From: Leptospira vanthielii serovar Holland str. Waz Holland = ATCC 700522
GTDB taxonomy: Bacteria; Spirochaetota; Leptospiria; Leptospirales; Leptospiraceae
NCBI RefSeq assembly: GCF_000332455.1
Contig: NZ_AOGY02000038.1
Location: 1 to 64,000 of the forward strand
Direction of reading: 5' to 3'
DNA: 64,000 nucleotides
Shown here: positions 1 through 9,155 of the stretch, piece after piece
How positions within the stretch are numbered: position 1 is the first letter of the stretch
Layout of the letters: each line of letters starts with the position of its first letter
Position numbers and translations under genes: made by a program
The notes under the pieces: model-generated
What the model saw: the letters and a program-made list of their open reading frames with translations, nothing else
Database searches by the model: none
What the model was told of the DNA's origin: nothing

Positions 1-24
1 AGCCGAAATGAAGGAAATTAATAA

Positions 25-268
25 ATGATTGAACTTATTGAATTATTATCTATGGACTGCAGCTTTGATATTAAATATTTTCTAGAGATAGTAAAAGAAT
101 GTCTAATCATAGGTGGTATTCTATTTGCAGGTTTTATAGCCTATCAAATAGCCTTTCGTGAACTAAAATTCAGCGCTATAAGAGAACTAATCGAAAGAGA
201 TAAAAACTTAAGACGAGAATTTCTGAATGAAATATCACATTGCTTTTCAATTTATCATGATATATTTG
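25..268 (+). pseudogene. Truncated hypothetical membrane protein, cut by IS copy 1
   Basis: The frame opens with ATG behind an AAGGA ribosome site. It encodes an N-terminal acidic segment, one hydrophobic helix (about residues 28-43) and then a charged helical region. The host sequence stops at base 268, where the IS element begins; the stop codon (TAG) lies inside the IS. The original C-terminus is not found beyond the element, where a different gene (a response regulator) lies. I do not recognise the family. It may have been a one-helix membrane protein with a cytoplasmic coiled region. Confidence 0.5.
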
Positions 269-313
269 TGTCTTAGTTCAGTGAAAAACAGAATTTTGAG
301 ATTCAAAATTAAG

Positions 314-1317
314 CTAAGCAACAAGCCTTATATTAGCCTTTACCGAGTATTCTTTTCTCTTCAATTTTGCTTCAAGTAGTTTTTCTTTTCTTTCTGCTAA
401 AATCTTTTCCTTGCGACCATAAAACACATCCATAGGTGTTACGTAACCGATTGCAGAATGAAGTCTTAGCGAATTGTATTCTTCAATCCATTTACCAACT
501 TCTTCTCTAATTTGTTCGAGTGAATACATTGGTATTTCACGGATTAACTCAGTCTTAATGGTTCCATGAAATCTTTCTAGTTTCCCGTTGGACTGAGGAT
601 GATTTACAGAAGTCCGAACATTATGGATAGAAAATTCTTTCAAAATTTGTTTGAATTCCTTAGTCAAGAATTGAGATCCATTGTCAGTTATAAGACGAAC
701 CGCTACTGACTTATCGCCTCCAAGCCATTTGTCGCATGCGTCCCATAAAACTAACTGTGTATCAAGTGACTCCATTCGGGTACTGATTGACCATGCAAGG
801 ACTGCACGTGACGCCACGTATAACACTGATATCAAGTAAACAAAACTTCCTTTAAAATTGATATATGATATGTCCATATGCCAGTGTTCATGAATAGCTT
901 TAGGTTGATCAAAACCTGTTTTCTTGGATTCTCCCAAGGGCTTTTGCCATCTGCGGTTTAAACCACAGTCCACCAGAATGCGATATACACTAGAAGGAGA
1001 CATATATGCTATGTTTTCATCAATCATCATCCATGCCAAAAGAACATATCCTTTGAATGGATGATTTCGTTTGTAATCTTCAACTGCCTTTCGTTCCTCT
1101 GGTGTTATCCAATGCGATTTTGGAATTACTTTCTTTGGTGATTTGTTTTTACATTTTCTCCAAACAGTTAACTTGCCTGGATTTACATCTATTTTACTAC
1201 ACAGGTATTTGATGGGGAGACCTGACGCCTCTTTCAGCCGATCTAAGGTATTTACAATCTCATGCTTTAATGCAGTCGAAACATGTAATCCTGTCAGAGC
1301 TCCCCAGCTTCTTTTTT
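314..1317 (-). pseudogene. IS3-family orfB (DDE transposase), altered
   Basis: OrfB is open from the slippery A7 run to the TAG at 314. It carries the rve integrase core: HMDISYI (first Asp), ITDNGSQF (second Asp) and the GKLERFHG Glu. Normal expression would be as an OrfAB fusion by -1 slippage. In this copy the conserved LDGFSR segment reads LYVASR because ten bases (811-820) are replaced, while copy 2 keeps DGFSR. The frame is uninterrupted, but loss of that Asp-Gly-Phe and the broken orfA make function unlikely. Confidence 0.8.
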
Positions 1318-1607
1318 TAGGTCGATGATCTCCCCTGTGAGTTCGGCTATGATTCTGTTTTTCCTCTCCAGTTCCTTTTCATACTTTTCTATCAGTTTCT
1401 TGTTTTCATTGGATTCTTTTTGATTCGACCCAGCCAATGCTTCGCGTCCTGCTTCCAATACTATTTTTAACCAATTTTGCATCATGGTTGGATGAATCCG
1501 ATATTCATCACAGGTGCTACCAACTTTGATTTTAATAGGTGTTTTCGGATGATGCCTATCTTGTCATCCGCTTTGAACGTACGTCTTTCTCTTACTTGTT
1601 TTTCCAT
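1294..1607 (-). pseudogene. IS3-family orfA, frameshifted
   Basis: OrfA encodes the helix-turn-helix and leucine-zipper part of an IS3 transposase. In copy 2 the intact version is 104 codons. Here the span is 314 bases rather than 315: one T is missing near 1516/1517 on the plus strand relative to copy 2. The frame breaks after about residue 30, and only the stretch from MMQNWLK onward remains in frame. The C-terminal region is a charged coiled coil ending at the A-rich slippery site where orfB is joined by -1 frameshifting. Confidence 0.85.
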
Positions 1608-1684
1608 CTCTAATCTCCATTTTCGGCTTGGAGTATTAGCTTAATTTAGGTCAGCAAAATTGCGTTTTCATCTGAACTGGAATA

Positions 1685-1934
1685 ACATGATGACAGGTGT
1701 CATCTTTAACATATCCTTTCCTTTCTCTAAGAAGCTAATCCCATCCAAATAAGGCATATTCACATCGCTAATCACTAAATCAAAACTATTGTTTCGAATT
1801 TTAGTAAGCCCAGACATTCCATCCACGACATGAGTGACGTCAAAGTTATATCTTTCCAAAGTATGTAATAATAGTTTAGCACTACTTTCATCATCTTCGA
1901 GGAGGAGGACTTTATAAACTTTTGGTCGGCTCAT
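1685..1934 (-). pseudogene. Response regulator receiver domain, truncated by IS copy 1
   Basis: The N-terminal receiver has the acidic pocket (LLEDDESS) and the phospho-acceptor Asp in VISDVNMP. The host sequence ends in the beta-4 strand (TPVIM) at 1685; the last five residues are read from the IS. The conserved Thr/Ser and Lys switch residues and any output domain are gone, so it cannot signal normally. It lies 16 bases downstream of aroC on the same strand and was probably co-transcribed with it. Confidence 0.85.
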
Positions 1935-1950
1935 CTGTATTATGATTCCT

Positions 1951-3087
1951 TTATTGTTCTGGTATAGAATCTAAATTTGCATATTTCATAAACCATTTCG
2001 GCTGCAATGCTCTTTGGTAAAGGTAAGCATCTACGAGCACAAGATTTACCACAGCTTCCACAATGGGAACGGCTCTTGGTAACACACAAGGATCATGACG
2101 TCCTTTTGCTTTGAGGATGGTTTCTTCGTTTTTATCGTTAATGGTTTTTTGTTCTTTTTTGATGGTCGAAGTTGGTTTGAAAGCTGCCCGAAGAATCAAA
2201 TCCATTCCATTTGAAATTCCACCTTGGATTCCACCAGAATTGTTAGTTCTAGTTTTTACTTTTCCCGTTCCTTCTTCAATATAAAACTCATCGTTGTGTA
2301 TGCTACCTGTTTGGCGAGTACCACTAAACCCTGAACCCACTTCAAATCCCTTACAAGCAGAAATAGAAAGGATCGCTTTTGCTAAATCCGCATCTAACTT
2401 GTCATATACGGGATCACCCAGACCTGGAGGTAGATTCCGAACGGCAATTTTTACCACCCCACCCACAGAATCTCCCTCATCCCGAAGTTTGCGAATAAGA
2501 GTTTCCATTTCGTCGTTGGTCGATTGTTTAGGACATCTTGTCGGAAACTTATCCACAATATCCCTTGAAATAGGATATTCCAATTCACTAATATTGGAAT
2601 CAATGGGGCCAATGGCATCTACCCAACCGACTGTGTAGATACCTAACTCGCGTTCTAAGATGACCCGAGCAAGACCCGCTGCAGCCACTCGTCCTATGGT
2701 TTCACGAACCGAAGACCTACCACCACCTACATGGGCACGGTGTCCGTATTTTTCTGAATATGTATAGTCTGCATGCGAAGGACGAAAGACATGTGCCATT
2801 TCATCGTAGTCACTACCAATTGTGTTTTGGTTGTTCACCTTCATAAGAATGGGGCTACCGGTAGTTTTTCCTTCAAACACTCCCGATTCCACAACCATAC
2901 GATCCTTTTCATCACGTGGAGTGGTGAGATCATTTTGGCCGGGTCTACGGCGCGTTAAATCTTTTTGGATTTCTTCTTCTGGAAAGGGAAGGCCCGCTGG
3001 AACCCCATCCACAACAACCCCAACGGAAGTTCCGTGGGACTCACCAAACGTAGATACTCGAAAAATTTTTCCCCAACTTGAAGGCAT
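1951..3087 (-). CDS. aroC: Chorismate synthase
   Basis: The enzyme converts 5-enolpyruvylshikimate-3-phosphate to chorismate with reduced FMN, the last common step of aromatic amino-acid synthesis. The 378-residue length is normal. Family signatures are FGESHG near residue 14, the RRRPGQ segment near 47, GHRAHVGGG and RSSVRET in the middle, and KGRHDPCV near the C-terminus. The start diverges from the TonB-like gene across a 59-base gap. Another shikimate gene, aroD, lies at 5148 on the other strand. Confidence 0.97.
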   Translation of the reverse strand: MPSSWGKIFRVSTFGESHGTSVGVVVDGVPAGLPFPEEEIQKDLTRRRPGQNDLTTPRDEKDRMVVESGVFEGKTTGSPILMKVNNQNTIGSDYDEMAHVFRPSHADYTYSEKYGHRAHVGGGRSSVRETIGRVAAAGLARVILERELGIYTVGWVDAIGPIDSNISELEYPISRDIVDKFPTRCPKQSTNDEMETLIRKLRDEGDSVGGVVKIAVRNLPPGLGDPVYDKLDADLAKAILSISACKGFEVGSGFSGTRQTGSIHNDEFYIEEGTGKVKTRTNNSGGIQGGISNGMDLILRAAFKPTSTIKKEQKTINDKNEETILKAKGRHDPCVLPRAVPIVEAVVNLVLVDAYLYQRALQPKWFMKYANLDSIPEQ

Positions 3088-3146
3088 ATACGGACAATGA
3101 AAATGGAGATTGCATTCTCTCCAATAAAGTTTTTCATGATCTTGGG

Positions 3147-3644
3147 ATGCACATTCTCTTTGAAGGTCAGAAATATAAGGCGCTGATCATAACTTTTGGA
3201 TTTCACCTTGTGTTACTATTCGCTCTAATTGCCTATAGCCAGCAAAGGGACATAGATTCGCCATTTTTAAAATGGAAAAAAGGTGGGACTGCATCGACCA
3301 TACATTTGCAATTTTCTTCTGGATTTGGAAAATCCCTTGAGTCTGACTCTAGAAATCCCTCACAAGAGGAAGGGACAAAAACTTTGGAAGACGAGATCTC
3401 CGAATTCCAAAACCGTTTGAGTTACCCCGCACTCGCTTTGGAACAGAAATTAGAAGATGTTTGCATTTATAAACTCTACCTTAAAGAAGATGGTACTCTA
3501 GAAAAAATTGCAGTGGTCACCGAGTGTAGGTATGCGGTCTTTGATTTACAGGTGCGTCGGCAGCTAGCCGATTGGCAGTTCCAATATTCCAAAGGTAAAG
3601 AATTTGTTCTACCCATTAGGTTCCGTTTAGATGTCCGAGACTAA
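3147..3644 (+). CDS. TonB-like protein with C-terminal TonB fold
   Basis: The protein has a short cytoplasmic N-terminus, one membrane helix (about residues 11-30, [18 protein letters not shown]) and a charged linker. The C-terminal domain (about 95-165) has the pattern of TonB C-termini, with a YKLYLKEDG strand and a closing PIRFRLD strand. It may transduce energy or anchor to an outer-membrane partner. ATG at 3147 is chosen because a start at 3078 would overlap aroC. It overlaps the NusG-like gene by 14 bases, so the two are probably translationally coupled. A TonB receptor lies elsewhere in the window, but no direct link is shown. Confidence 0.65.
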   Translation: MHILFEGQKYKALIITFGFHLVLLFALIAYSQQRDIDSPFLKWKKGGTASTIHLQFSSGFGKSLESDSRNPSQEEGTKTLEDEISEFQNRLSYPALALEQKLEDVCIYKLYLKEDGTLEKIAVVTECRYAVFDLQVRRQLADWQFQYSKGKEFVLPIRFRLDVRD

Positions 3645-4170
3645 CCCCCCAATAGAAGAAAGTGCTTGGTACATTGTGTATACCAAACCCAGGGCAGAAA
3701 AAAAGCTAAGCCAGTTACTCACGAAGTATACTCTAGAAAACTATGTTCCCATTCGCAAAGAAAGAAAAAAATGGACCGACAGGTTTAAGTGGATCCATAC
3801 ACCCACACTCCCTTCTTATATTTTTGTAAAAATTGTCTTCTGGAGAGATAAAAATAAAGTCCTCCAATTACCTGGTTCCCATCATTTTGTATTTCATAAG
3901 GGCCAACCGGCAACGGTGTCACAAGAGGAATTAGATCTATTAGAAGAAGGCCTTCAGAAATATGCAGACTCACTAAAGGTAAGGCCGGAATCGGTTTTGG
4001 AAAAAGGGAAATTGGTGCGTATTGTTAGTGGAGCGTTTAGTGGCAAAACATTGGAAATTTTAAAAGTTAAAAATAAAACCTTAGTGGTCCTAAGGTTTCC
4101 AGGAATTGACACTGCGATTACTCATGAAATCAAAGTGGATGATTTAGCCTGGGAGGAATTACTCGTATGA
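3631..4170 (+). CDS. NusG-family transcription antitermination paralogue (UpxY/RfaH type)
   Basis: This 179-residue protein has an N-terminal NGN domain (WYIVYTKPRAEKKL, then YVPIRKERKKW and LPSYIFVKI). A C-terminal KOW region follows (about 125-175; GKLVRIVSGAFSGKTLEI). NusG proteins bind RNA polymerase and promote elongation. Specialised paralogues of the UpxY/RfaH/LoaP type act on long polysaccharide operons. It is embedded between a TonB-like gene and kdsD with overlaps at both ends (ATGA with kdsD), not in the secE-nusG-rplK setting of housekeeping nusG. The paralogue role is inferred from that context. Confidence 0.85.
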   Translation: MSETNPPIEESAWYIVYTKPRAEKKLSQLLTKYTLENYVPIRKERKKWTDRFKWIHTPTLPSYIFVKIVFWRDKNKVLQLPGSHHFVFHKGQPATVSQEELDLLEEGLQKYADSLKVRPESVLEKGKLVRIVSGAFSGKTLEILKVKNKTLVVLRFPGIDTAITHEIKVDDLAWEELLV

Positions 4171-5141
4171 AAGAAAAAGATACACTATCTATCGTAAAAC
4201 AAGCGCTCGATGATGAAATTTCATCTCTGGTTCATTTTCGTGACCAGCTAGATCCATCTGTTAAAGACTGTATCGATTTAATTTTAAATTCATCGGGGAA
4301 AGTAATTGTCACTGGTGTTGGTAAGTCCGGAGACATTGCCAAAAAAATTTCCCATACACTTTCTTCGACAGGAACCTCTGCCTATTTTTTACATCCAACG
4401 GATGCCTCTCATGGAGATTCAGGAATTGTAGGACCAGATGATGTAGTCCTTGCTATCGGTAAAAGTGGAGAGTCCGAAGAACTCAATTACATATTGCCCA
4501 CACTCAGAAAAATTGGAGCAAAAATTGTAGGAATCACTGCAAACGCCAAATCCAAGTTAGCATCCCTTTCTGATATTGTCATCATCACTCCCGTATTAAA
4601 AGAAGCCTGTCCTTTGGATTTGGCACCCACATCAAGCACAACTATTGCCCTTGTTCTCGGGGATGCGATTGCTGTGGCACTGATGGAATTAAAAAATTTT
4701 CAGGCGAATGACTTTGCTTTATATCATCCCGCAGGCCGACTTGGAAAACGTCTTTCTTTGTACCTATCAGATGTTATGCGAAAAGGAAAAAGAAACGCAT
4801 CGATTCCTGTGGATGCTAATCTTGAAACCATTCTCAAAGAAATTACGGAAAAAGGGATTGGAGCCACAGGTGTTGTGGATTCCCATTCTAAACTCATTGG
4901 TCTTATCACTGATTACGATATCAGAAAATATCTAAGTAAAAAAACACTGTTACCTACTGTGACTGCAAAAGATATGATGAATGCAAATCCAAGCAGTTTC
5001 CGACCAGAAGAAAAAGCTTATGATGTTTTAATTAAAATGGAAGGTCGAGAACGTCCTATTTCCGTTGCTCCCGTTGTGGATGAAACGGGTTTATTTGTAG
5101 GAATGATTTCCCTTCACGATTTATTACAAAGAGGACTATAA
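4167..5141 (+). CDS. kdsD: Arabinose-5-phosphate isomerase
   Basis: The enzyme interconverts ribulose-5-phosphate and arabinose-5-phosphate, the first step to Kdo for lipopolysaccharide. The N-terminal SIS domain contains VTGVGKSGDIAKK, the SHGDSGIV loop and GKSGESEE. Two CBS domains follow from about residue 205 (DVMRKGKR and KDMMNANP). The 324 residues match the KdsD/KpsF/GutQ family. It overlaps the upstream NusG-like gene by 4 bases and precedes aroD by 6 bases. Confidence 0.93.
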   Translation: MKEKDTLSIVKQALDDEISSLVHFRDQLDPSVKDCIDLILNSSGKVIVTGVGKSGDIAKKISHTLSSTGTSAYFLHPTDASHGDSGIVGPDDVVLAIGKSGESEELNYILPTLRKIGAKIVGITANAKSKLASLSDIVIITPVLKEACPLDLAPTSSTTIALVLGDAIAVALMELKNFQANDFALYHPAGRLGKRLSLYLSDVMRKGKRNASIPVDANLETILKEITEKGIGATGVVDSHSKLIGLITDYDIRKYLSKKTLLPTVTAKDMMNANPSSFRPEEKAYDVLIKMEGRERPISVAPVVDETGLFVGMISLHDLLQRGL

Positions 5142-5147
5142 GAAATA

Positions 5148-5864
5148 ATGCCAGAATCTTACAAAATCATAGCTTCCGTAGGTGAAGATGATCTTCGTCA
5201 CTTACAAAAAAAAGATGTAAAAGAAGTCGATGTGATCGAAGTCCGATTGGATCTTTTTTCTAGAAACTACATCCAAAAAGAAATGAAGAAAAAGCTAAAA
5301 GCTTTAGGTCTTCCCGTGCTTTTTACTTACCGCAGGGCAGAAGATAGTAGCGTTCGCTCTTATGTTAAACTCTTTCATGAAGATGTGGAAGGGATTCTAA
5401 AAGATTTTAATGATAATGCCAATTACCTAGATATCGAATTGAATCGCGAAGATACGATCTTTCGCAATTATGATACTCTTAACTATCGGATTATTTATTC
5501 CTACCATTCGTTTAAAAAATCCATCCTCGCGAATGAAATGATGAATTATATTAATAAAGCAAAACCTGTAAAAAAGAAAAACCCAATCTTTAAGTTTGCC
5601 ATCACACCGGAAGATATTGAAGAAACAGCAGATTTTTTAAATGATATTAAACTTTTATCAAAATCCAATACAATGATCGGAATTTGTATGGGAGAACTTG
5701 GAATCATCTCTCGAGTTTTCGGTGATAAATTTCACTCTTCTTTCACCTATATGACATTAGGTGAAGCAAAAGCTCCTGGCCAAATTTCCGTGGATACTTT
5801 TAAAAAACTAAGAGCCGATTTGTTTAAAAGTCCAAGTTCTGGAAAGGATTCAAAAGAAGATTAG
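5148..5864 (+). CDS. aroD: 3-dehydroquinate dehydratase, type I
   Basis: This shikimate-pathway enzyme dehydrates 3-dehydroquinate through a Schiff base. Type I features are visible: VIEVRLDLF near residue 28, LFTYR near 60, the catalytic His in IYSYHSF near 122, and the Schiff-base Lys in FKFAIT near 148. The C-terminal GEAKAPGQ loop binds substrate. At 238 residues the length is normal. It is the last gene of the run starting at 3147 and converges on the TPR gene. Confidence 0.92.
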   Translation: MPESYKIIASVGEDDLRHLQKKDVKEVDVIEVRLDLFSRNYIQKEMKKKLKALGLPVLFTYRRAEDSSVRSYVKLFHEDVEGILKDFNDNANYLDIELNREDTIFRNYDTLNYRIIYSYHSFKKSILANEMMNYINKAKPVKKKNPIFKFAITPEDIEETADFLNDIKLLSKSNTMIGICMGELGIISRVFGDKFHSSFTYMTLGEAKAPGQISVDTFKKLRADLFKSPSSGKDSKED

Positions 5865-5909
5865 ACAGTAACTGTCCTTGGAACAGTGATCCCTGCCCGA
5901 GGTTTTAGT

Positions 5910-7493
5910 TTATGGTTGAGCCTGGGCACTAATTGTGCCTGCTTTTGTTTTAATAAATTCTCGAAAACTAAGATCTTTCCAAACATCTTTAAAATCTTTC
6001 TCCAAAGATTCAGAAGTCCAATACTCAGGTTTTAAATCCGCAGCTAATTTAAATTGTTCTTTGGTTTTGGAAAGATCTCCTTTTTTAGAATAACATCTAG
6101 CAAGCAGGTAGTATCCTGAAGAAGAACCGGAAATTTTTTGTAAGATAGAAATGGCCGCGTCTACCTTTCCTGAATAAAAATAATTCCGACCACGATAGAA
6201 TAAAAACTCTCTAGATTCTAAATTTGCCGGAACTTTTTCCAAAACAGAAAAATAGGTTTCAGCTTTGTCGAAAGCATTGGTTTCCGTATAACGCCTAGCG
6301 AGTTTAATAAAACCCACTTGGTATTTTTCTGGGGTTTGGGTTAAGTCAGGATATTTTGAATCAATAAATTCAGAATATTTAGCAAAACTCGTTTCGAATT
6401 TTTTAGTTCTTTTTCCGGCCTCAAACATACAGACAAAACGAAATATATGAGATTCTATTTGTTCTGGATTGAGAGAAAGGGCTTTGTCCGCAGAAGAAAT
6501 ACAATTCTCCCAATCAGATTTTTGTTCATACAATCTTGCTAAAGCCAAAAGTGGAGGGTCTTTTTGTAATTGTTTGTATGCCAGTTGGAAGGAAGTTTCT
6601 GCTTTATCTAATTCAGCTAACTTCTGAAAGGCGATACCTTCATTCAGGTATACATAGTATAAAAAAACATTAGTGTCTTTGGAAAATGGATTTTTTTTAG
6701 CTCGTTCAAAGGACTCAATTGCTGATTTAGGATCATCTTGCCTTAGTTTTACAATCCCTAGTTTGTAGTGATATCTCGAACGAGATGGATTTTTTTCGAT
6801 CAGAGTTTTAAGATTGTTTTCCGCTAGATCATATTTTTTTTCTTCAAACAATGCTAAAACATAATCCCAACGTACATCTTCCAAATTTGGTTGGCCTACT
6901 AAAACTTGTTCATAATACTCGCTTGGTTTTGTACCTTCTGAGTTATCGGAAACTTCTTCTGCTTTTTTCGAAGTATCTTTTTTTGAATCCGATTGTTTTG
7001 GTTCTGTAGGTTTAGATTCTACTCTGACTGTATGAGTATAGTTTTGAGTATAAGAAGGATTCCCTTTATTTCCCACAGCACGGTTGTATATCTTTTGTAC
7101 TTCTTCATTTTTAGAATCATATTTTAGATAACGCGCCGCATAAGTTGCAGACAAATTCCAATCTTGGTGGTAATTAAAAAAAAGTGCGAGTTTTAAAAGG
7201 ACTGTTTTTCTTTGGTCTTTGTCCAAATCCAAATCGGCAGCTCTTCTGAAGTTTTGAATGGATTTAGGATAATCTTTTTTATATTCGTAAATATATCCCA
7301 AATACATATAGGCTTCACCGTCTTGCGGGTGTGAGTCGGCATGTTTTGTAAATTTTTTAATCGCTTCGCCGTAAGCTTTTTTTGAGAAAGCTTTTTTGCC
7401 TTCCTTCATTGCGTCACTGTCAATCGCAAAGACTGTAGTGTGAAGGATTACAAAGATAAAAACTAAGGAAAGATATTTCCGCACGGATTCCAA
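5910..7493 (-). CDS. Secreted TPR-repeat protein
   Basis: This 527-residue protein has an N-terminal signal peptide (hydrophobic stretch ending near TTVFA). TPR-type helical pairs recur throughout, for example GEAYMYLGYIYEYKKDYPKSI, YHYKLGIVKL and YYLLARCYSKKGDLS. A low-complexity Lys/Ser/Glu segment (about residues 160-190) separates an N-terminal TPR block from a longer C-terminal one. It is likely a periplasmic or envelope scaffold. No enzymatic domain is seen and the partners are unknown. Confidence 0.8.
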   Translation of the reverse strand: MESVRKYLSLVFIFVILHTTVFAIDSDAMKEGKKAFSKKAYGEAIKKFTKHADSHPQDGEAYMYLGYIYEYKKDYPKSIQNFRRAADLDLDKDQRKTVLLKLALFFNYHQDWNLSATYAARYLKYDSKNEEVQKIYNRAVGNKGNPSYTQNYTHTVRVESKPTEPKQSDSKKDTSKKAEEVSDNSEGTKPSEYYEQVLVGQPNLEDVRWDYVLALFEEKKYDLAENNLKTLIEKNPSRSRYHYKLGIVKLRQDDPKSAIESFERAKKNPFSKDTNVFLYYVYLNEGIAFQKLAELDKAETSFQLAYKQLQKDPPLLALARLYEQKSDWENCISSADKALSLNPEQIESHIFRFVCMFEAGKRTKKFETSFAKYSEFIDSKYPDLTQTPEKYQVGFIKLARRYTETNAFDKAETYFSVLEKVPANLESREFLFYRGRNYFYSGKVDAAISILQKISGSSSGYYLLARCYSKKGDLSKTKEQFKLAADLKPEYWTSESLEKDFKDVWKDLSFREFIKTKAGTISAQAQP

Positions 7494-7537
7494 ACTAGTT
7501 AGAACCCATGGGAATGAAAGGGATTTTTGGAAAAAAG

Positions 7538-9145
7538 TTAGATCTTCGTTCTTTCTTCTTTTTGTGCGGCCAAATTTCTCGATGCTCTGAGAACGATACT
7601 CATTGTCGTTATTTGTGGGTTCACCGAAAGTCCTGTAGGATAAACTGAGGCATCCATGACAAATATGTTTTTATGACCATAAATTTCCAAATTTAAATCA
7701 ACAGCGCCCTTTTCTGGATCGTTTGCAGACTGAATAGACCCATGCGGATGCGCAGAACCAACAGTTAGGTCACCCGGTCTCGTACTTTCTTTCAAAATCC
7801 AATCAAAGTTGTCGTTTCCTGTGACTTTATAAGGCTCTGTAAACCTTGTAAAAGGAAAAATGAGTTCCTTCGCACCTGCTGCCACTGTCACTTCCGCAAG
7901 AGCCTTTAATCCTTTCAGCATATTGAGGCCGTCTGTGGGTGTTAGTTCAAAATACACCTTTCGTCTTCCTAAACTATACTTAACACTCGCATTAGCTTCC
8001 CCATCAGCACCATCGCGGACAAGAACAATCCCTGCATTGTATTTAGTGTAGTCCTTCATGACATCAAACTGTTGTTTGCCGTAAAAAGGAACAAGAGAAG
8101 AAGCAAGAGTAGGTCTGTAAGGAGCCGCTTCCAACCAGAAACCGTAACCAGTCCCATTTTGGTTATGACCATCTTTGATTACAATGGATTGTGGTGGGCC
8201 TTGAAACATTTTGATTTCAGATTCAAACTTACCAAAGATAGTGGATGTTGGATGGACTTTTAAATTTCTACCTACCCATCCATTTCCAATCCCACTCCTT
8301 TGTAAAAGAGCAGGTCCTTCGATGGCACCGGCACTCACAATCACAACCGGCGCTTTGATTTCCATAATTTCAATTACTTCTGAAGGAGCAGTTTCATAAG
8401 CATCAGGTGTAAACTCGGCTATGACAGTTTTGATTTTTCCTTCTTTAATTTTTGCGGCCCGCATATTGGAAACAACAATCGCACCGGCTTCAATCGCATC
8501 GGGAATCCAAGTTAAAAACGCCGATTGTTTGGCATTGATAGGACAACCAAGTCCACACCGACCAAGCCCAATACAACCTCGGTTGTTGTTTCGAAGCACT
8601 TGTGGTGTGAGGCCGATTTTTTTACCCCCCACACGAAGGACATTATTGTTGGCATTAACTAAATTGTCAGGGACTTCATGAACACCTAATCTTTGGTGTA
8701 CTTCGGAAACAAATGAATCCATTTCTTCTCTTGAATATCCTTGCCATCCAAATCGTTCACTCCATTCCGTTGTTACATAGTCTGGAGGATATAAAGATGT
8801 TTGCCAGTTGACAGTAGTGGAACCACCGATGGATTTCCCTTGCAAAATCGATAATGTTTGTTCTTCCGTAACAATAAACCCTGCATCTCGATAGAGTCTT
8901 GCTTGCGAGATAAATTCATCAGAATTGAATTGTGCAGGGGTGAAGTAACTTCCCTCTTCAATGAGGACCACCTTCCAACCGTTACGTGCGAGTTCGCTCG
9001 CTGCGACGGCTCCACCAGCGCCAGAGCCAATGACAACAACATCGGCACTCAGTTCCCATTTTCCGTTTTGGATTTTGTTTTCTTTGATAATGTCTGAATG
9101 TTTTTTTGGAGTGATAATTTTTTGGTTAAAAATAGGAATTCCCAT
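7538..9145 (-). CDS. GMC-family oxidoreductase
   Basis: This flavoprotein has an N-terminal FAD-binding Rossmann motif (VVIGSGAGGAVAASEL, followed by LIEEG), the GGSTTVNW flavin-contact segment and a C-terminal HPHGS / VMDASVYP / NPQITTM block. These are typical of the GMC alcohol/sterol oxidoreductase family. A four-Cys segment (GCIGLGRCGLGCP) in the middle is common in bacterial members paired with small subunits. ATG at 9145 is preferred because AAGGCGGG precedes it; TTG at 9175 would overlap the upstream gene. The substrate is unknown. Confidence 0.85.
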   Translation of the reverse strand: MGIPIFNQKIITPKKHSDIIKENKIQNGKWELSADVVVIGSGAGGAVAASELARNGWKVVLIEEGSYFTPAQFNSDEFISQARLYRDAGFIVTEEQTLSILQGKSIGGSTTVNWQTSLYPPDYVTTEWSERFGWQGYSREEMDSFVSEVHQRLGVHEVPDNLVNANNNVLRVGGKKIGLTPQVLRNNNRGCIGLGRCGLGCPINAKQSAFLTWIPDAIEAGAIVVSNMRAAKIKEGKIKTVIAEFTPDAYETAPSEVIEIMEIKAPVVIVSAGAIEGPALLQRSGIGNGWVGRNLKVHPTSTIFGKFESEIKMFQGPPQSIVIKDGHNQNGTGYGFWLEAAPYRPTLASSLVPFYGKQQFDVMKDYTKYNAGIVLVRDGADGEANASVKYSLGRRKVYFELTPTDGLNMLKGLKALAEVTVAAGAKELIFPFTRFTEPYKVTGNDNFDWILKESTRPGDLTVGSAHPHGSIQSANDPEKGAVDLNLEIYGHKNIFVMDASVYPTGLSVNPQITTMSIVLRASRNLAAQKEERTKI

Positions 9146-9155
9146 ATAGCCCGCC

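Larger units (their letters stand above)
269..1684 (-). mobile_element. IS3-family insertion sequence, copy 1 (defective)
   Basis: This 1416-bp element matches copy 2 (38565-39982) almost base for base in opposite orientation. The ends are imperfect inverted repeats sharing AGTTCAG and AATTTTG blocks; the orfB-side end is TGTCTTAGTTCAG. It has the two-frame orfA/orfB organisation with an A7 slippery run (T7 at 1312-1318 on the plus strand). The 4 bases on each side (tttg and acat) do not match, so there is no target duplication. Copy 1 carries a 1-base deletion in orfA and a 10-base replacement in orfB, so it probably cannot make active transposase. Confidence 0.9.

Noticed and set aside
1143..1328. 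Short plus-strand frame inside IS copy 1 (also antisense in copy 2)
   Set aside because: It is the reverse of the orfB frame and appears in both IS copies only for that reason.
5864..5876. GACAGT-A-ACTGTC palindrome after aroD as a terminator
   Set aside because: The stem is short and is not followed by a T-run.
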